DNA from: Steromphala cineraria
Taxonomy: Eukaryota > Mollusca > Gastropoda > Trochida > Trochidae
Reading direction: 5' to 3'
Length of the DNA stretch: 64,000 bases
Assembly (NCBI GenBank): GCA_916613615.1
Contig: OU744720.1
Coordinates: forward strand, 5,373,749-5,437,748
The translations under genes and the position numbers were made by a program. The notes beneath the pieces are model-generated. The model had not been told where the DNA came from. It ran no database searches and worked only from the letters and a program-made list of their open reading frames with translations. The stretch's first letter is position 1. The number at the start of each line of letters is the position of its first letter. This document shows positions 45,647-59,925 of the stretch, piece by piece.

Positions 45647-48600
45647 CGATATTTATTTGAGCTATTCATGGTAACTGGAAATCAACTTATGAATATACCT
45701 CTAAGAGAAAATTTTAAACACTCTTTAACACTTGTTTTCAGTCCATTCTTCGACAAATAAGTCAAGCATTCCTGTTTATAGTTAACAGATATTATACCAT
45801 TGTTACATTTGTGATGATCCGGTTGGCATTGTGAAGAAAATATTGCTCTTTGTTATAATTTCTAACTCGTTTTTATAAATAATAATTGTGTTTCTGGTGA
45901 TTTGTTTACAGTTAATGCTTAGTGATAATTAAGTGACAATATCAATATTCTAATCACTCACAAATACGATGTTTAATAGTACATATATGTAACAACGTTA
46001 AAATGTTCCTTTTACTTTGAAACAATTACAAAAAAAGTAGATGATATGAACATTATTTCAAACTCAATTGTCACTCAACGAGCTACCACGGCCGTCAATA
46101 CATCATTTTTATAAGTTTAAATATAATTGTAGGCATGTGACGATTCATTGAGTATTATTCAACTGTTCAGAAATGATCACGCATTCGCGCCTAAAATGTC
46201 CGAGGTTATATCACACAGGGTCATGTAAAGGTCATTTCCACTTAGCGCCATTGCTGGCCATGATATACAGTATATATATTTCAAACATCATACATGCACA
46301 TCAACATCAACATGTACATTCAACCATTTATGCAAATGCTATTCCCAAACACCAACTAAGGTGTTATGACGGAACGAGTTTTATGGGCTGTATAATTTCA
46401 TTGATATGACTACCACTCTGCTATGTTTCATACAGCACAGAACCATTACTTGGAATGATAACTACACGTATTTCAACTCTAGAAATAAAATCTGCATTTG
46501 CAAAAATCAGACTTTTCAACCAGGATAGCTTGAGGAAAGGCAATCTAATACCCTGCGCAACTCACAGTTGATTAAACTATCGTGTCGGCAGAGTCATTCT
46601 TGAAATTCACTGTAATTCACTTTTCGTGCCATTGAGATGTGTTCTGAATTTTAAGGTCGACTGGAGAATTCAAGAGGGACAGAGATCAACTGTTAACTGG
46701 ATGATAGAATTAACAAATAAAATGGATTGACAAAGGAAGATACTATGATGAGATTCTCAACCTTAAATAAGTGAGTAAATATCAAAGTCTCCACTTGCAT
46801 GGTTGATTTATCCTGAAAAACGTCATCACAAGGTAACTGGATAATACATATTGCAGAAAATTGTTATTGTGATTGAAACGTGTCCCAAAGCAGAGACAAT
46901 GTAGTCAGGTAAATCAAGCTTTATGGCATTTTAAAATTCATGAGTAATCATTGCACGTTTTTTCCCAATGATAACTCTAATGCAAAGCTCTTTACAGATA
47001 CACAGATACACAGATTTTGCAATAACAATTTTAGAGAAAAAGATATGCAAAATGGTCTATGACAGTCATGGGTGTACATGTATCTATATGCGACATTTCA
47101 GAGAAAGAATAGCAATCATGCAATTATAAAACGAATTTCATACGATGTCAATAAAAAGAGATACTGTGCTCTCTACATCTTATATCTCCTATAGTTAGAA
47201 AACTTCTCCGAATCGAGATTATCGTTCATGTTCTAATACCAAAAGCGAGGTTCAAATTACTTTAAACAATTTTACACTTAAGTCTTTCATCTTTACTCTT
47301 TTCTTAAGGTTCCTGTTAACCTAGAAAATCGTTAATGATTTCCGTTTCCCCATCCATTGCTCTTTCCGTCGTCACCCGTATATTTTATTTTCAATCTTTA
47401 CCATTCCGAGGCCAAGCTGCACAGTGTCTCTAATGTTTCCATATTCCATTCGTGCTGACAGTTGGCAATACAATTTTGTTAAATGGATTTCAGTTTATCA
47501 CAATTAAGATATGAATTTGTCAATTTGCTAATGGAGAAAAGACACTTAAGCCAGACTGTGAAACTCCTGTTCTGGCTCCGTTCACTGGCAGCATTATATA
47601 CACAGCATTAATGTACAAGATAATACCATTATAAATTTAATCAACCGAACCAGAATATATTTTTCAAATGCTATTCACATTCTCGGTTAGCATTAGTAAA
47701 ACCAATTTCCAGAAGGACTATTTACAAATTCTTTCCATTCCTATGAGCCTGAAAAATAATTTAACTTATGGTATATATTATGAAATTTTACCTTTTCCAA
47801 TTGTAATGCAAGGTGTATATATGTAATTGATCAGTATTCCTGCATTTGAAGTGAATAAAGACTTTACACACTTGCAGTGAAGCCTATCTCGAAATGAACA
47901 ACACAACAAACAGTTGTTAATCTATAAAACAGGGATATTTTCAAATAAATGATAGATTTGTTTCTCAGCCATCATTTGCAACAAATAGATGTAACGATTT
48001 ACTCTAAAATAATCTAGCAAACCATAAACTACTTATAATCTCAGGTCACAATTCACTGCTTCCAGTCAGATTGCATTTACATCGTTATTCATAGTGAACT
48101 GTTACTCTGATTAGATGCTGAATGAATTTCTGATATTGTTTCCGTTGCAGACGTTGCTCTTAGCCTCTCTAGATGGAGGGCTTGCGACTGAGTACTGGTG
48201 GCCAGACTGATGTTATTGATCAATGGTTTCTAGGTTCTTGTATAAATGTACAAATATGAATACATACGTACATAATGATAAAAAGGTGGTTGTTTGAAGG
48301 TTCTCAGTGACATTGATGTTTAGTTGAGATAAAGCTATATTTCAAAATTAATTGATAAATGAATTGTCAATTATTGGATTTCAATGTTTCCTTATCAGCA
48401 ATCAACAACTAGTTCATATGCCTGATAAGAATATGTTTGTTACAATACAACTTGTACAAACACGTATAAATTGATAATGAGAATTCTTATATTGTAATCG
48501 GAACAAGACCACCGAGGCCGTGCTCAAGCCACACAAACATCACTCCCCGATGTCGAGTCGTACATGTACATGTACATCGTTTTCACTCTCAACCTAGAAT

Positions 48601-51600
48601 ATTGCAACCAAGTATTCAATTCAGGCCTTTACGGCTATCTGGCACACTGTCGTCACAGCCTTATTTTGCTTTTGTTATTATTAACCGTCGACTCTGTTTA
48701 AACTATATTCAGTTCACTTTGTGTATGGATCTTTGATGTAAATATTCGATGCCATAAATCAATCAATATCTCATCAATTGAAAACCAGATTTTAATATTA
48801 AAGAAAAATATTTAAAATTCTTTAATTAACAAGAAATCAATTACTTGAAGACATCAAATTCATGTCACAGGAGGTAATTTTGGCGTTTTCAAGTTGATAA
48901 TGAGCAATGCGGTTGAAAAAGTGTTTTATATGCAGAATGTAAAACGAACTTTTTCTGTAATATGTTAGTTTTTAACCATAAAGTCAGTATGTGTTGATAT
49001 TCACTTCTCACAATGGAACATGATGGTTACATTAATAAAACAGTTCATTTACAGGGGTTAGTTCGATTTTCGGAAGCTTCCTCACTTTACATCCGTTTGG
49101 TCAGATTTATTGACATACACTTGACATCAATGACATGTTACATTTCATGACACATATTGGTGCAGAAAAAAGAATGACATATACATGGCGATGTTATGAT
49201 GGAAATTGTATTGTAAGTGTATACCGTTCATTTATATATATTCCTTCTGTTTACATTCTCATTAATTAGTAACCTAAGGTCATACATGCTACACCTTGTG
49301 ACATAATCAAACTTAGTTATGTCACTTTTATTGTCAATCATTTGATACAAACATGTGTTCATAAAAAGTTAATTCACGAAGAATATGTTTACACAAACAT
49401 TGTTGGTGTTACATGAAATGTATTTCATGAAAACAGATAATACATATTAACATATAATGACTGAATGTTCAAAAGCAGAAAATATATCTTTATAGACAGG
49501 TAAACACAATTTTTTTAAAGAAAAAATATAGAGGCATTAGTTGATGTTAATATGATCGCAAGGGATGAGAGAATTGGGAGTGGGCAACACACCTACGCTA
49601 AAGCACTACAGGGACACATCACGCAAACAAAATCCATTTCATGAGATAAAAATTATCCGTTTGAAATTTGAGAATGAGCTATTGTGCTCTGCAAGTTCTT
49701 TCTGTTTTCAAAGCTTCATTGACATTTCCTCAATCAGGAATTGAACCATCATTTGAAAATTAATTGGATATTTCAAACAGTAAAAGCTCGCTTTACATTC
49801 ATAAATTCGGTAATCGTTTATTTGCAAATTCTTTTCATGAATCCATCACATTTTTAATGTCGTGAAGCATTCATGAGTTTCAGATCAGTAATAGTAAGTG
49901 GATTAAGTGGAGACAACAATTTTCAGGTCTTTTACTTGAGATACATGTATATTGCATCGGATGAAGTACTATAAGAAGGTGAGACACTTGTAATTTTTTC
50001 TAGTGGGTTTTCCAGGAAATTCAGGTAAATTGTATACCAACATTGACGAGTAATTAATTTATATCAATGTGATTCACTTAAACCAAAAAGGGCTCTTTCT
50101 TTCCGAATTTCATCTTTAAAAATAAAATCAATATAATATGATCACAAAACTTAAAACATGTCCATGAGAGGCCATTTATAAAGGGTTATAAACGCATGTA
50201 TGTTTAATATGTCTAACAACATTTGGCAATGGTAAAATTCGAAGATGATAAAACTGACTTTAACCTTTGGTTCAAAATTTAGAAATTTACAAATGAACAA
50301 CTACATGTAAATATAAATAAAGACATAACCTTATGTATATTCACAGATAAAACGACTTAAAAATTGAGTTTATGTAAATAAAGTTCGTTCAACATTATTT
50401 ACATAAAATGAGTAATATAGAAAAAAAAATTCTATATAGTCAACAGCTTTCTTGAGTCAAGCTGATATGAGTGATCAGTCATTTCATCTGTCTTAAGACT
50501 TTGAATTATAACGTACATGCTACATGCTATATCTTTCTAATAAATATCTGCCGACATAAACTGCCGATAATAGGGTAACATGTAAGTAGACGTGATATCA
50601 TAACATCTGAAGAAAACATATTTGACATAATTGTTGACTTAATTGAGAGAAATTAACAAATAAAGATCCGTTGCATTAAAAGAGCAGCTTCTGATAATGA
50701 AATGTTCAATGTTTATTTCTTTTTCAGTACAGTCAATCATGTTAACAATGATTTAAAGTTATAAAATGCAATCTTGTCACGCCTTATAAGATATATAAAG
50801 GTTGCATTACTACATTTGTCATTTGTTACATTCTCCCTGTCGTGTTTACTTTTTATGTTTACTACCAGGAGCATCATACGAATATTAACTGGACAATTTG
50901 AAGTTAACAATGAAGAGGAAGTAGATATAGGCTTTTCACATTAAGATAATTTGTTTTATGATTTTATATTTTCACGTTCTCTGGAATGTTTCCAAAAGAA
51001 TATATTCAACAAGACCAAATCAAACAGAAAATCAGTTGCAGAGATAGAGTTTTCCTTAATGCTTTTCTTCTGAATCCAAATAATTGCAATAATGCTACTT
51101 CTTTAGATCCCATCATAGAAAATACACCAGCAAGACACAAAAACACAATTCACTGTAATGCGTTACAGATAAAATAGGTTCAAATGAGGAAAGAAGGAAT
51201 GTCCTCCCGCCTTCCCGAGAAACATATTTTCACTTCAAAGAGATTCAGCTCATGCAAATGTGATTAATTAACGGAGTCAGTGTTACTATACAACTAATAA
51301 AGCAAGTGAGACAGATATCAAAAACGTAAAAGTATGTCAATGCGACCTGTCCCATCTGATTTCTTAAATCCGCTAATCAGTATCACTTGATAGGACATGC
51401 AACATGGCAATCACTGCAGGTAATTGTAATCTCACAATGTCAAACTTTTCTCCTAGGAAGCTATTCTACATAAAGAACAGATCTTAAAAACAGAAGTAAG
51501 AACCCTTGAAATATGATATGGTTTCTTCAGGAAGGATCGCCGCCGATTAAATATAAATAAATATATTCCCGATTCCCGACACATAAGTTTTATCTTGGAC

Positions 51601-52035
51601 ATTAACAAATTTAAAATAGCAACTTAAGAGATCGAGAAACTCCTCACAAACATTAGGATCAGTAAACATATTGGACTAGATGGAATACCAAACATAGTGC
51701 AATGGTCATCGCACCAATCCTCCACCATATCTTCAATATTTTAAAATTTGGTTGAATTATCTGTCACTGCTTTTAAAATACAGAGGGTTTAAGCGTGAAA
51801 TGTAAAAATGGCAGTTTGAGAGTCCTTTGTTGATTTCTCTGAACTTGACACTGTAAATACTGACATTTTGCTTATAAGGTATATTAGGAAACATGTTGGT
51901 TTTTGATCATACGCATACATAAATGTATAATTTGTTTACATAACTTTCCTTGAAAAAGAGTAAAATAATGATATTTTAGACCCCTATTCAATGTTTGTCT
52001 TTCCAACTTTCGTTCGTCTGATACCAATTCTATAC
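45647..52035. repeat. tandem segmental duplication, copy A (about 6.4 kb)
   Basis: Collinear with 52707-60262 in direct orientation. It starts at CGATATT before TTGAGCTATTCATGGTAACT and ends at GATACCAATTCTATAC. In a 237-bp stretch (46173-46409 versus 53497-53733) I count 9 substitutions, about 4%. A has about 820 bp (48520-49338) missing from B, and lacks about 1.46 kb of B (58475-59933), about 270 bp (53093-53360) and about 190 bp (near 57500-57690). No intact gene. The open frame at 46173-46409 also exists in B but shows no excess of silent changes. Confidence 0.93.
51635..51750 (+). pseudogene. LINE reverse transcriptase fragment in copy A
   Basis: EKLLTNIRISKHIGLDGIPN, then after a small deletion VIAPILHHIF: the N-terminal RT block (IxxLLxNLxxxKAxGxDGIPN...IAPxL) of a Jockey/CR1-like LINE. 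It is the partner of the fragment at 58345 in copy B. Sequence then jumps to the part equivalent to 59934 in B, so the rest of the RT was deleted from A. Confidence 0.6.
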
Positions 52036-52617
52036 ACGCTTTGCTCTAAAATGTCATCACATTGCCATTCGGTTAGTATTCTTCACATGTTCTTCATCAA
52101 GGCAATGGCAGTATTTTCCTCTTTTTAATCCCAAATTTATTGGTTAATTTTGATGTAATTAAAAATCGAAACCTTTTGATACCTATAAGTTTTAAACCGT
52201 TACAGTTATTTAAGTTTTTATACATTAATATGATCACAAATTAGAAGGAACCCTAATATGTCTCTTGATTGTCGATGATAGCAAATCAATTAATTGACGT
52301 CAATGAGATGATAGATGAGCGTAATCATATAACTGATTGTAACTCTAATTTATTGTTAATTTTTCCAATCGATGTCATTTCAAGTCGTTTCCACGATTTC
52401 ATTGAGATAAAAAGCTAATACAGTAAGGTTGACCGGAAAGTACTCGTGATGATCTGATTTTGAAAAAAAACTTTTTGTTATTGAATACTGATATTGAACT
52501 CTTTTAAATGGTCAAAGATAATCAGAACAAAATCATACAGTGTCGCCTTCTTGGGTGGAATTTTACTGAAATATGCCTTGCTTTGTTTGACGTGTCCCAG
52601 CTCTCTTGATAATCTAA
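52036..52617. other. spacer between duplicated copies A and B
   Basis: No gene recognised; AT-rich. It ends at the Harbinger-type terminus that touches copy B. Confidence 0.5.
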
Positions 52618-52706
52618 AGCCCTGTTTATACGGCGAGCGTTTGCATATAAGTAAATCATTACACATATGCAAATTTACTCATATAAGTAAAATTCGCCGT
52701 ATGAAC
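52618..52706. mobile_element. solo terminus of the Harbinger-like element
   Basis: Repeats the first ~89 bp of the element at 2784: AGCCCTGTTTATACGGCGAG, ATTACACATATGCAAATTTA, then AAAATTCGCCGTATG. The two TACGGCG/CGCCGTA arms make a foldback. Duplication copy B starts at the next base. Confidence 0.85.
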
Positions 52707-53092
52707 CGATATTGATTTGAGCTATTCATGGTAACTGGAAAACAACTTATGAATATACCTCTAAGAGAAAATTTGAAACATTGTTTAACACTTGTTTTCA
52801 GTCCATTCTTCGACAAATAAGTCAAGCATTCCTGTTTATAGTTAACAGATATTATACCATTGTTACTTTTGTGATGATCCGGTTGGCATTGTGAAGATAA
52901 TATTGCTATTTGTTATACTTTCTAAGCCGTTTTTATAAATAATAATTGTGTTGCTGATGATTTGCTTGCAGTTACTGCTTAGTGATAATTAAGTGACAAT
53001 ATCAATATTCTAATCACTCACAAATACGATGTTTAATAGTACATATATGTCACAACGTTAAAATGTTCCTTTTACTTTGAAACAATTACAAC

Positions 53093-53360
53093 AAGATGTG
53101 TTTGTGAAACACGAATGCCCCCGGATGCATCCTGCTCGCTGTGTCAAGATCACAAGGTCAAATGTCATGGTGTCATCTGAAAGGTCTCATCACAAGGGAT
53201 CCATATGTCAAGTATCAAAGACCTAGCTCTGACCAATCAAAAGTTATGACCAAGGTTAAAGTTTTTGTGGACAAACAGACAGACGGACGGACGGACGGAC
53301 AGACGGACAGACGGACAGGTGAAAAACAATATACCTCCGGAATCTCCGAAATCTCCGAAA
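53093..53360 (+). mobile_element. short pearl/SINE-type insertion present only in copy B
   Basis: Starts AAGATGTGTTTGTGAAACAC then GAATGCCCCC, and ends with a GACGGACGGACGGACAG microsatellite and a CTCCGGAATCTCCGAAATC tail. In copy A the equivalent site is uninterrupted (ATTACAAAAAAAGTAGATG near 46026). The GTGTTTGTGAAACAC opening is common in bivalve repeat DNA. Confidence 0.85.
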
Positions 53361-56300
53361 AGTAGATGATATGAACATTATTTCCAACTCAATTGTCACT
53401 CAACGAGCTACCACGGCCGTCAAAACATCATTTTATAAGCTTAAATATAAATGTAGGCATGTGACGATTCATTTAGTATTATTCAACTGTTCAGAAATGA
53501 TCACGCATTCGCGCCTAAAATGTCCGAGGTTATATCTCACAGGGTCATGTAAAGGTCATTTTCACTTAGCGCCATTGCTGGCCATGATCAAAAGTATATA
53601 TATTTCAAACATCATACATGCACATCAACATCCACAAGTACATTCAACCATTTATGCAAATGCTATTCCCAAACACCAACTAAGGTGTTATGACGGAACG
53701 AGTTTTATGGGCTGCATAATTTCATTGATATGACTATCACTCTGCTATGTTTCATACAGCACAGTACCATTACTTGGAATGATAACTACATGTATTTCAA
53801 CTCTAGAAATAAAATCTTCATTTGCAAAATTCAGTCTTTTCAACCAGGATAGCTTGAGGAAAGGCAATCTAATACCCTGCACAACTCACAGTTGATTAAA
53901 CTATCGTGTCGGCAGAGTCATTCTTGAAATTCACTGTAATTCACTTTTCATGCCATTGAGATGTGTTCTGAATTATAAGGTCGACTGGAGAATACAAGAG
54001 GGACAGAAATAAACTGTTTACTGGATGATAGAATTAACAAAAAAAATGGATTGACAAAGGAAGATACTATGATGAGATTCTAAACCTTAAATAAGTGAGT
54101 AAATATCAAAGTCTCAACTTGCATGGTTGATTTATCCTGAAAAACATCATCACAAGGTAACTGGATAATACATATTGCAGAAAATTGTTATTGTGATTGA
54201 AACGCTTCCCAAAGCAGAGACAATTTAATCAAGTAAATCAAGCTTTATGGCTTTTATTAATATCTAAAATTCATGAGTTCTCGTAATCATGGCACGTTTT
54301 TCCCCAATGTTAAGTCTAATGCAAAGCTCTTTAGAGATACACAGATTTTTCAATAACAGTTTCAGAGAAAAGGGTATGTGAAATGGCCTATGACAGTCGT
54401 GGATGTATCTATATGCGACATTTCAGAGAAAGAATAGCAATCATGTAATTGATAACCGAATATCATACGATGTCAATAAAAAGAGATACTGTGCTCTCTA
54501 CATCTTATATCTCCTATAGTTAGAAAACTTCTCCAAATCGAGATTATCGTTCATTTTCTAATACCAAAAGCGAAGTTCGAATTTCTTTTAAAAAATGTTT
54601 TGTATTGATTTATACTTAAGTTTTTCATCTTTACTCTTTTCTTAAGGATTTCCGTTTCCCCATCCATTGCCTTTTCCCTCGACACCCCTATATTTTCTCT
54701 TCAATCTTTACCATTCCGAGGCCAAGTCGCACATGTTGTCTCCAATGTTTCCATATTCCATTCGTGCTGACAGTTGTCAATACATATTTTGTTAAGTTGA
54801 TTTCCGTTTATCACAATTAAGATATGAATTTGTCAATTTGCTAATGGAAAATAGACACTTAAGCCAGACTGCGAAACTCCTGTTCTGGCTCCGTTCACTG
54901 GCAGTGTTATATACAAAGCTTTCCCTGGCAGTGTTATATACAAAGCATTCCCGTACAAGATAATACCATTATAAATTTAATCAACCAAACCAGAATATAT
55001 ATTTTCAAATGCTATTCAAATTCTCGGTTAGCATTAGTAAAACCAATTTCGAGAAGGACTATTTCCAAATTCTTTCCATTCCTATGAGCCTGATAAATCA
55101 TTTAACTTTATGGTATATATTATACAATTTTACCTTTTCCAATTGAAACGTGTATGTATGTAATTGATCAGTGTTCCTGCATTTTAAGTGAATAAAGACG
55201 TTACACACTTGCAGTGAAGCCTAGCTCCAAAATGCACAACACGACAAACAGTTGTTGATCTATAAAACAGGGATCATTTTTCAAGTAAAAGATAGATTTG
55301 TTTCTCAGCCATCATTTGCAACAAATAGATGTAACGATTTACTCTAAAAATAATCAAGCAAACCATTAACTACTTATAATCTCAGGTCACAATTCATTGC
55401 TTCCAGTCAGATTGCATTTACATCGTTATTCATAGTGAACTGTTACTCTGATTAGATGCTGAATGAATTTCTGATATTGATGGAGATGGAGGGCTTGCGA
55501 CTGAGTGGCCAGACTGATGTTATTGATCAATGATTTCTAGGTTCGTGTATAAATGTACAAATATGAATACATATAATAATGATAAAAAGGTGGTTGTAGC
55601 TTTATTTAAGCAAAGTGATTGTTTGAAGGTTCTCAGTGACAGGGAATGTTTAGTTGAGATAAAGCTATATTTCAACATTAATAGATAATTAAATTGTCAA
55701 GTATTGCATTTCAATCTTTATAAACAACTTGTTCAGATGCCTGATTGGAATATGTTTGTTACAATGCAACTAGTCCAAAATGTATAAATTGATAACAAGA
55801 AATATTGTATTGTAATGGACACGAGACCACCAAGGTCATTTGATACAAACATGTATTTATAAAAAAAATCACGAAGAATATGTATACACAAACATTGTTG
55901 GTGTTACATGAAGTATATTTCATGAAAACAGATGATACATTTTAACATATTCTGATTGAATGTTCAAAAGAATAAAATTATATCTTTAAAAACAAATAAA
56001 CACAATTTCTTTTTAATGAAAAAAGGCTTTTATTGATGTTAATTTGATCGCAAGGAATGAGAGTATTGGGAGTTGGCAACACACCTACGCGGAAGCACTA
56101 CAGGGACACATGACGCAAACAAAATCCATTTCATGAGATACAAATTATCCGTTTGAAATTTGAGAATGAGCTATTGTGCTCTGCAAGTTCTTTCTGTTTT
56201 CCAAGCTTCACTGACATTTCTTCAATCCGGAATTGAATCATCATTTGGAAATTAATTGGATATTTAAAACAGTAAAAGCTCACTTTACATCCATAAATTT

Positions 56301-58344
56301 GGTAATCGTTATTTGCAAATTCTTTTCATGAATCCATCACTTTTTTTTAGTCTTGAAGCATTCATGAGTTTCAGATCAATAGTAGTCAGTTGATTAAGTG
56401 GAGACAACAATTTTCAGTTGTTTTAATTGAGACTATCAATGTATAATGCATCAGATGAAGTACTATAAGAAGGTGAGACAAATGTGATTTCATGTACTTA
56501 TAAATGGCTTTCAAGGAAATTCAGGTAAATTGCATACCAACATTGACGAGTAATTTATATCAATGTGATTCATTTATGCCAAAAAGGGACTCTTTCTTTC
56601 CGGATTTCGTCTTTAATAATATAATCAATATAATATAATAAAAAAACTTAAAACATGTCCGTGAGAGGCAATTTATAAAGGGTTATAAACGTGTGTATGT
56701 TTAATATGTCTAACAACATTTGACAATTGTAAAATTTGAAGATGATAAAACTGACTTTAACCTTTGTTTCAAAAGTAGGACATTTACAAATGAATAACTA
56801 CATGTGAAAATATATAAAGACATAACCTTAAAGTATGTTCAAAGATGAAACGACTTAAAAAAAGGAGTTAATGTAAATAAAGTAAGTACAACATTATTAC
56901 ATAGAATGAGTAATATAGAAAACCGCTCTCTATATAGTCAACGGCGTTCTTTACTCAAGCTGACATAAGTGATCAGTCATTTCATCTGTCTTTAAACTTT
57001 AAATTATAACCTACATGGAACATAATGTAACTATATTTCTCTAATAAAAATCTGCCGATATAAACTGCAGATAATTGGATTACATGTAACTACATGTCAT
57101 TTGATATCATAGCATCTGAGTAAAAAAATTTTAACATAGTTATTGACTTAATTGAAAAAAAATGAACAAATAAACATCCGTTTCATTTAGAGAGCAGCTT
57201 GTGTTTATGAAATGTTCAATGTTGATTTCTTTTTCAGTACAGTCAATCATGTTAACAATGATTTAAAGTTATAAAATGCAATCCTGTCACGCCTTATAAG
57301 ATATATATAGGTTTCATTACTGCATTTGTCATTTGTTACAACCCACTGAAACTAATTTGTCAGTTAAGATGTGCTTTTCTCCCGGTCTTTTACTTTTTAT
57401 GTTTACTACCAGGAACATCATACGAATATTCACTGGACAATTTGGAGTTAACAATGAAGAGAAAGTTAATGTCAGCATTTCGTATTGTGAGAATTTGTTT
57501 TAGGATTTTAGAATACTTGTCTTGACAAAATATAGTATTGATAGAATATGAACATGAAACAAAGAATCAATTAGAAGACTTCTTTTACCGTAGCAATTGC
57601 TTTACATTCCTAGAGTCGATATTATTCAAATATTCCTTTTGTGTAAATTGTGTAACAAATTTACGTTAATGATAATCAATTAAATGACATATATTCACGT
57701 TCTCTGGAATGTTTCCAAAACATTTTTCAACAAGTTCAAATCACACAGAACAGAAAATCAGTTGCAGAGATAGATTTTGTATTAATGCTTTTCTCCTGAA
57801 TCTTAATAATTGCAATGATGTTACTTCTTTTAGATCCCATCATAGAAAATACGCCACCTAGACACAAAACGCAATTCACTGTAATACGTTACAGATAAAA
57901 TTGGTTCAATGAGAAAAGACAGAATTTCCTATCACCTTCCTGAGTAATATATTTTCACTTCACAGAAATTCAGCTCATGCACATGTGATTAATTAATGGA
58001 GTTAATGTTTTTATACAACTAATAAAGCAAGTGAAATAGGTATCACAAACGTAAAAGTATGCGACCTGGCTCGTCTGATTTCTTGAATCCTCTAATCACT
58101 ATCACTTGATACACGCGATATGGCAATCACTGCTGATAATTGTAATCTCACATTGTCAAACTTTTCTCCTAGGACGCTATTCTACATAAAGAGCAGATCT
58201 TAAAAACAGAAGTAATAAACTTTGAAATATAATTTAGTTTATTCAGGAAGGATAGCCACCGATTAAATATAAATAAATATATTCCCGATTCCCGACACAT
58301 ATGTCGGACATTAACTTGATCATATGCAGTTTGAAATAACAACG

Positions 58345-58637
58345 AAAGGGATCGAGAAACTCCTTACAAACATTAAGATAAATGAGCCAATTAGAGCAGA
58401 CGGAATACCTAACATAGTTCTGAAGAGCTGCGCAATGATCATCGCACCAATCCTCCACTATGTCTTCCAAACATCATTAACGGGACATTATTTACAGATT
58501 GGAGGAACGAGAACATATCATCAGTATTCAAGGAAGGATATTCCAAATTTGCTGAAAACTTCAGACCTGTATCCCTTACCTGTGTGACATGTAAACTGTT
58601 AGAACACATAATCTGGAAACACATACTAGACCAGTGA
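58345..58637 (+). pseudogene. LINE reverse transcriptase, first part (copy B)
   Basis: IEKLLTNIKINEPIRADGIPN, LKSCAMIIAPILHYVFQTSL, then after frameshifts SSVFKEGYSKFAENFRP and VSLTCVTCKLLEHIIWKHIL before a stop. These match RT blocks 1-2a of Jockey/CR1-like LINEs, including the NYRPVSLTxxxCKLLEHII signature (here NFRP). The frame breaks near 58500. The protein resumes about 1 kb downstream at 59655, so sequence between 58640 and 59640 is probably an insertion. Confidence 0.75.
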
Positions 58638-58639
58638 CG

Positions 58640-59640
58640 TCATAAACGTAGGAATGTATTGCGTACGTACAGGGATACCAAGAACAAGTAAAATTAGAGC
58701 TATTTGATTACTAAAATGTCCTACATAAACCATTAAACTGATTATTTGCAAATGCTAAATGGCAGGATAAGACGTAAGACAGCGATTGTAAAGGTTATAT
58801 GCCTTGTCACTGATTGCAAAACGCTAAGTTTAAAAAAAAAAATCGTGCTTCCGTGAAACCTAATTCTCATAAGTCAAGCCACGGTTAAGGTTAAACAGGA
58901 ATACGACAAGAGCTATATCCTTTTTATGCTCAAGCAATGTTTCTTATGTGCTTACAATTGTCTTGACCATATTTGGGTCTGATCTTATGTTTTCGTTTTA
59001 AGAGTGAAAAAATATATCAAAATAATAAACAAACGTTTGAGAGCGCAGCTGTAACGTCAAATACTTTCTTTGTTGTTTAATGTCTTGGGTATTGGTTGAT
59101 ATACTTGAGTGGCTTTAGTTTGACCTACTTAACATACTTATTTTGACGCTAAGAGCACAGTGCCCCCTGTAGAAAGGTCATAGCATTTAACGAACCCGAT
59201 GTCGGTTACGTAATCATTATGCGAGAAGGATTTACACCATGTCTCAACTACCGTAATTGTGTTCGATGGGTATGAACTTTGGCTGCAACGAATACCTAAT
59301 TCGAAGAAAAATAAAATAAAATCTAGTCGTGCGCGAAAAAGACTGCGTATATTTAGAAACCAGAAGTTGTGAGATGACCAAACTTGAATCGCCTTAATAT
59401 GTCGGCTGCCGTTTCGGTAATTTTGGTAAATTATCTGCTATTTAATGAATTTTGGTCCGATTTCCCCTAGGTTGGTCGCAAAGTTTTGCAAAAATTACAA
59501 GGAGAACAGTAAAATTACTTCTAAAATATTGAACTCTGATAATGTATCTTTAAGTGATAACTTTCTTTTGCCTATGACTTAATCTTGTCATCCCTGAACA
59601 ATGGATTCATGGGAAATTAACTATTGACAATAGTCCATGA
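58640..59640. other. probable insertion splitting the LINE RT in copy B
   Basis: About 1 kb of AT-rich sequence between two parts of one RT domain. It begins CAGTGACGTCATAAACGTAG, but I could not match a terminal repeat at the other end. No ORF of note. Confidence 0.45.
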
Positions 59641-59654
59641 CCACCAACACCACC

Positions 59655-59925
59655 ACAACAAATCAAAGATAGATGCCATCATTATGGACTTCTCCAACGA
59701 ATCTGGCACTGTTCCCCATAACAGTCTCCTTCACAAGATGTCCCTGTTTGCGATAGATGGGAATATCAATTTGTGACTTTTTGTCAAAGATGTTTACAAT
59801 AAAAACTACATCATTAAAATGACACAACTTAACATGGTAATGAATGTTAAAGGCTTTACAGGAAATTCACCATGGCGGCCAACGTCAGCTATGACATCCT
59901 TCTTCTGGGAATATTGTTCCTAAAA
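59655..59925 (+). pseudogene. LINE reverse transcriptase, second part (copy B)
   Basis: IDAIIMDFSNESGTVPHNSL, then LHKMSLFAIDGNINL: the RT block with the first catalytic Asp (usual form DFSKAFDTVPH; here the FD of the second half is lost). After a stop, VSYDILLLGILFL aligns with the 'GVPQGTVLGPILFL' block in degraded form. The YxDD block is not present. It continues the fragment at 58345-58637. Confidence 0.65.

Noticed and set aside
46173..46409. 78-residue open frame conserved in duplicated copy B (53497-53733)
   Set aside because: Of 9 substitutions, most change an amino acid (for example His to Leu, Tyr to Lys, Gln to Pro), and the substitution rate equals that of adjacent non-coding sequence, so there is no sign of protein constraint.
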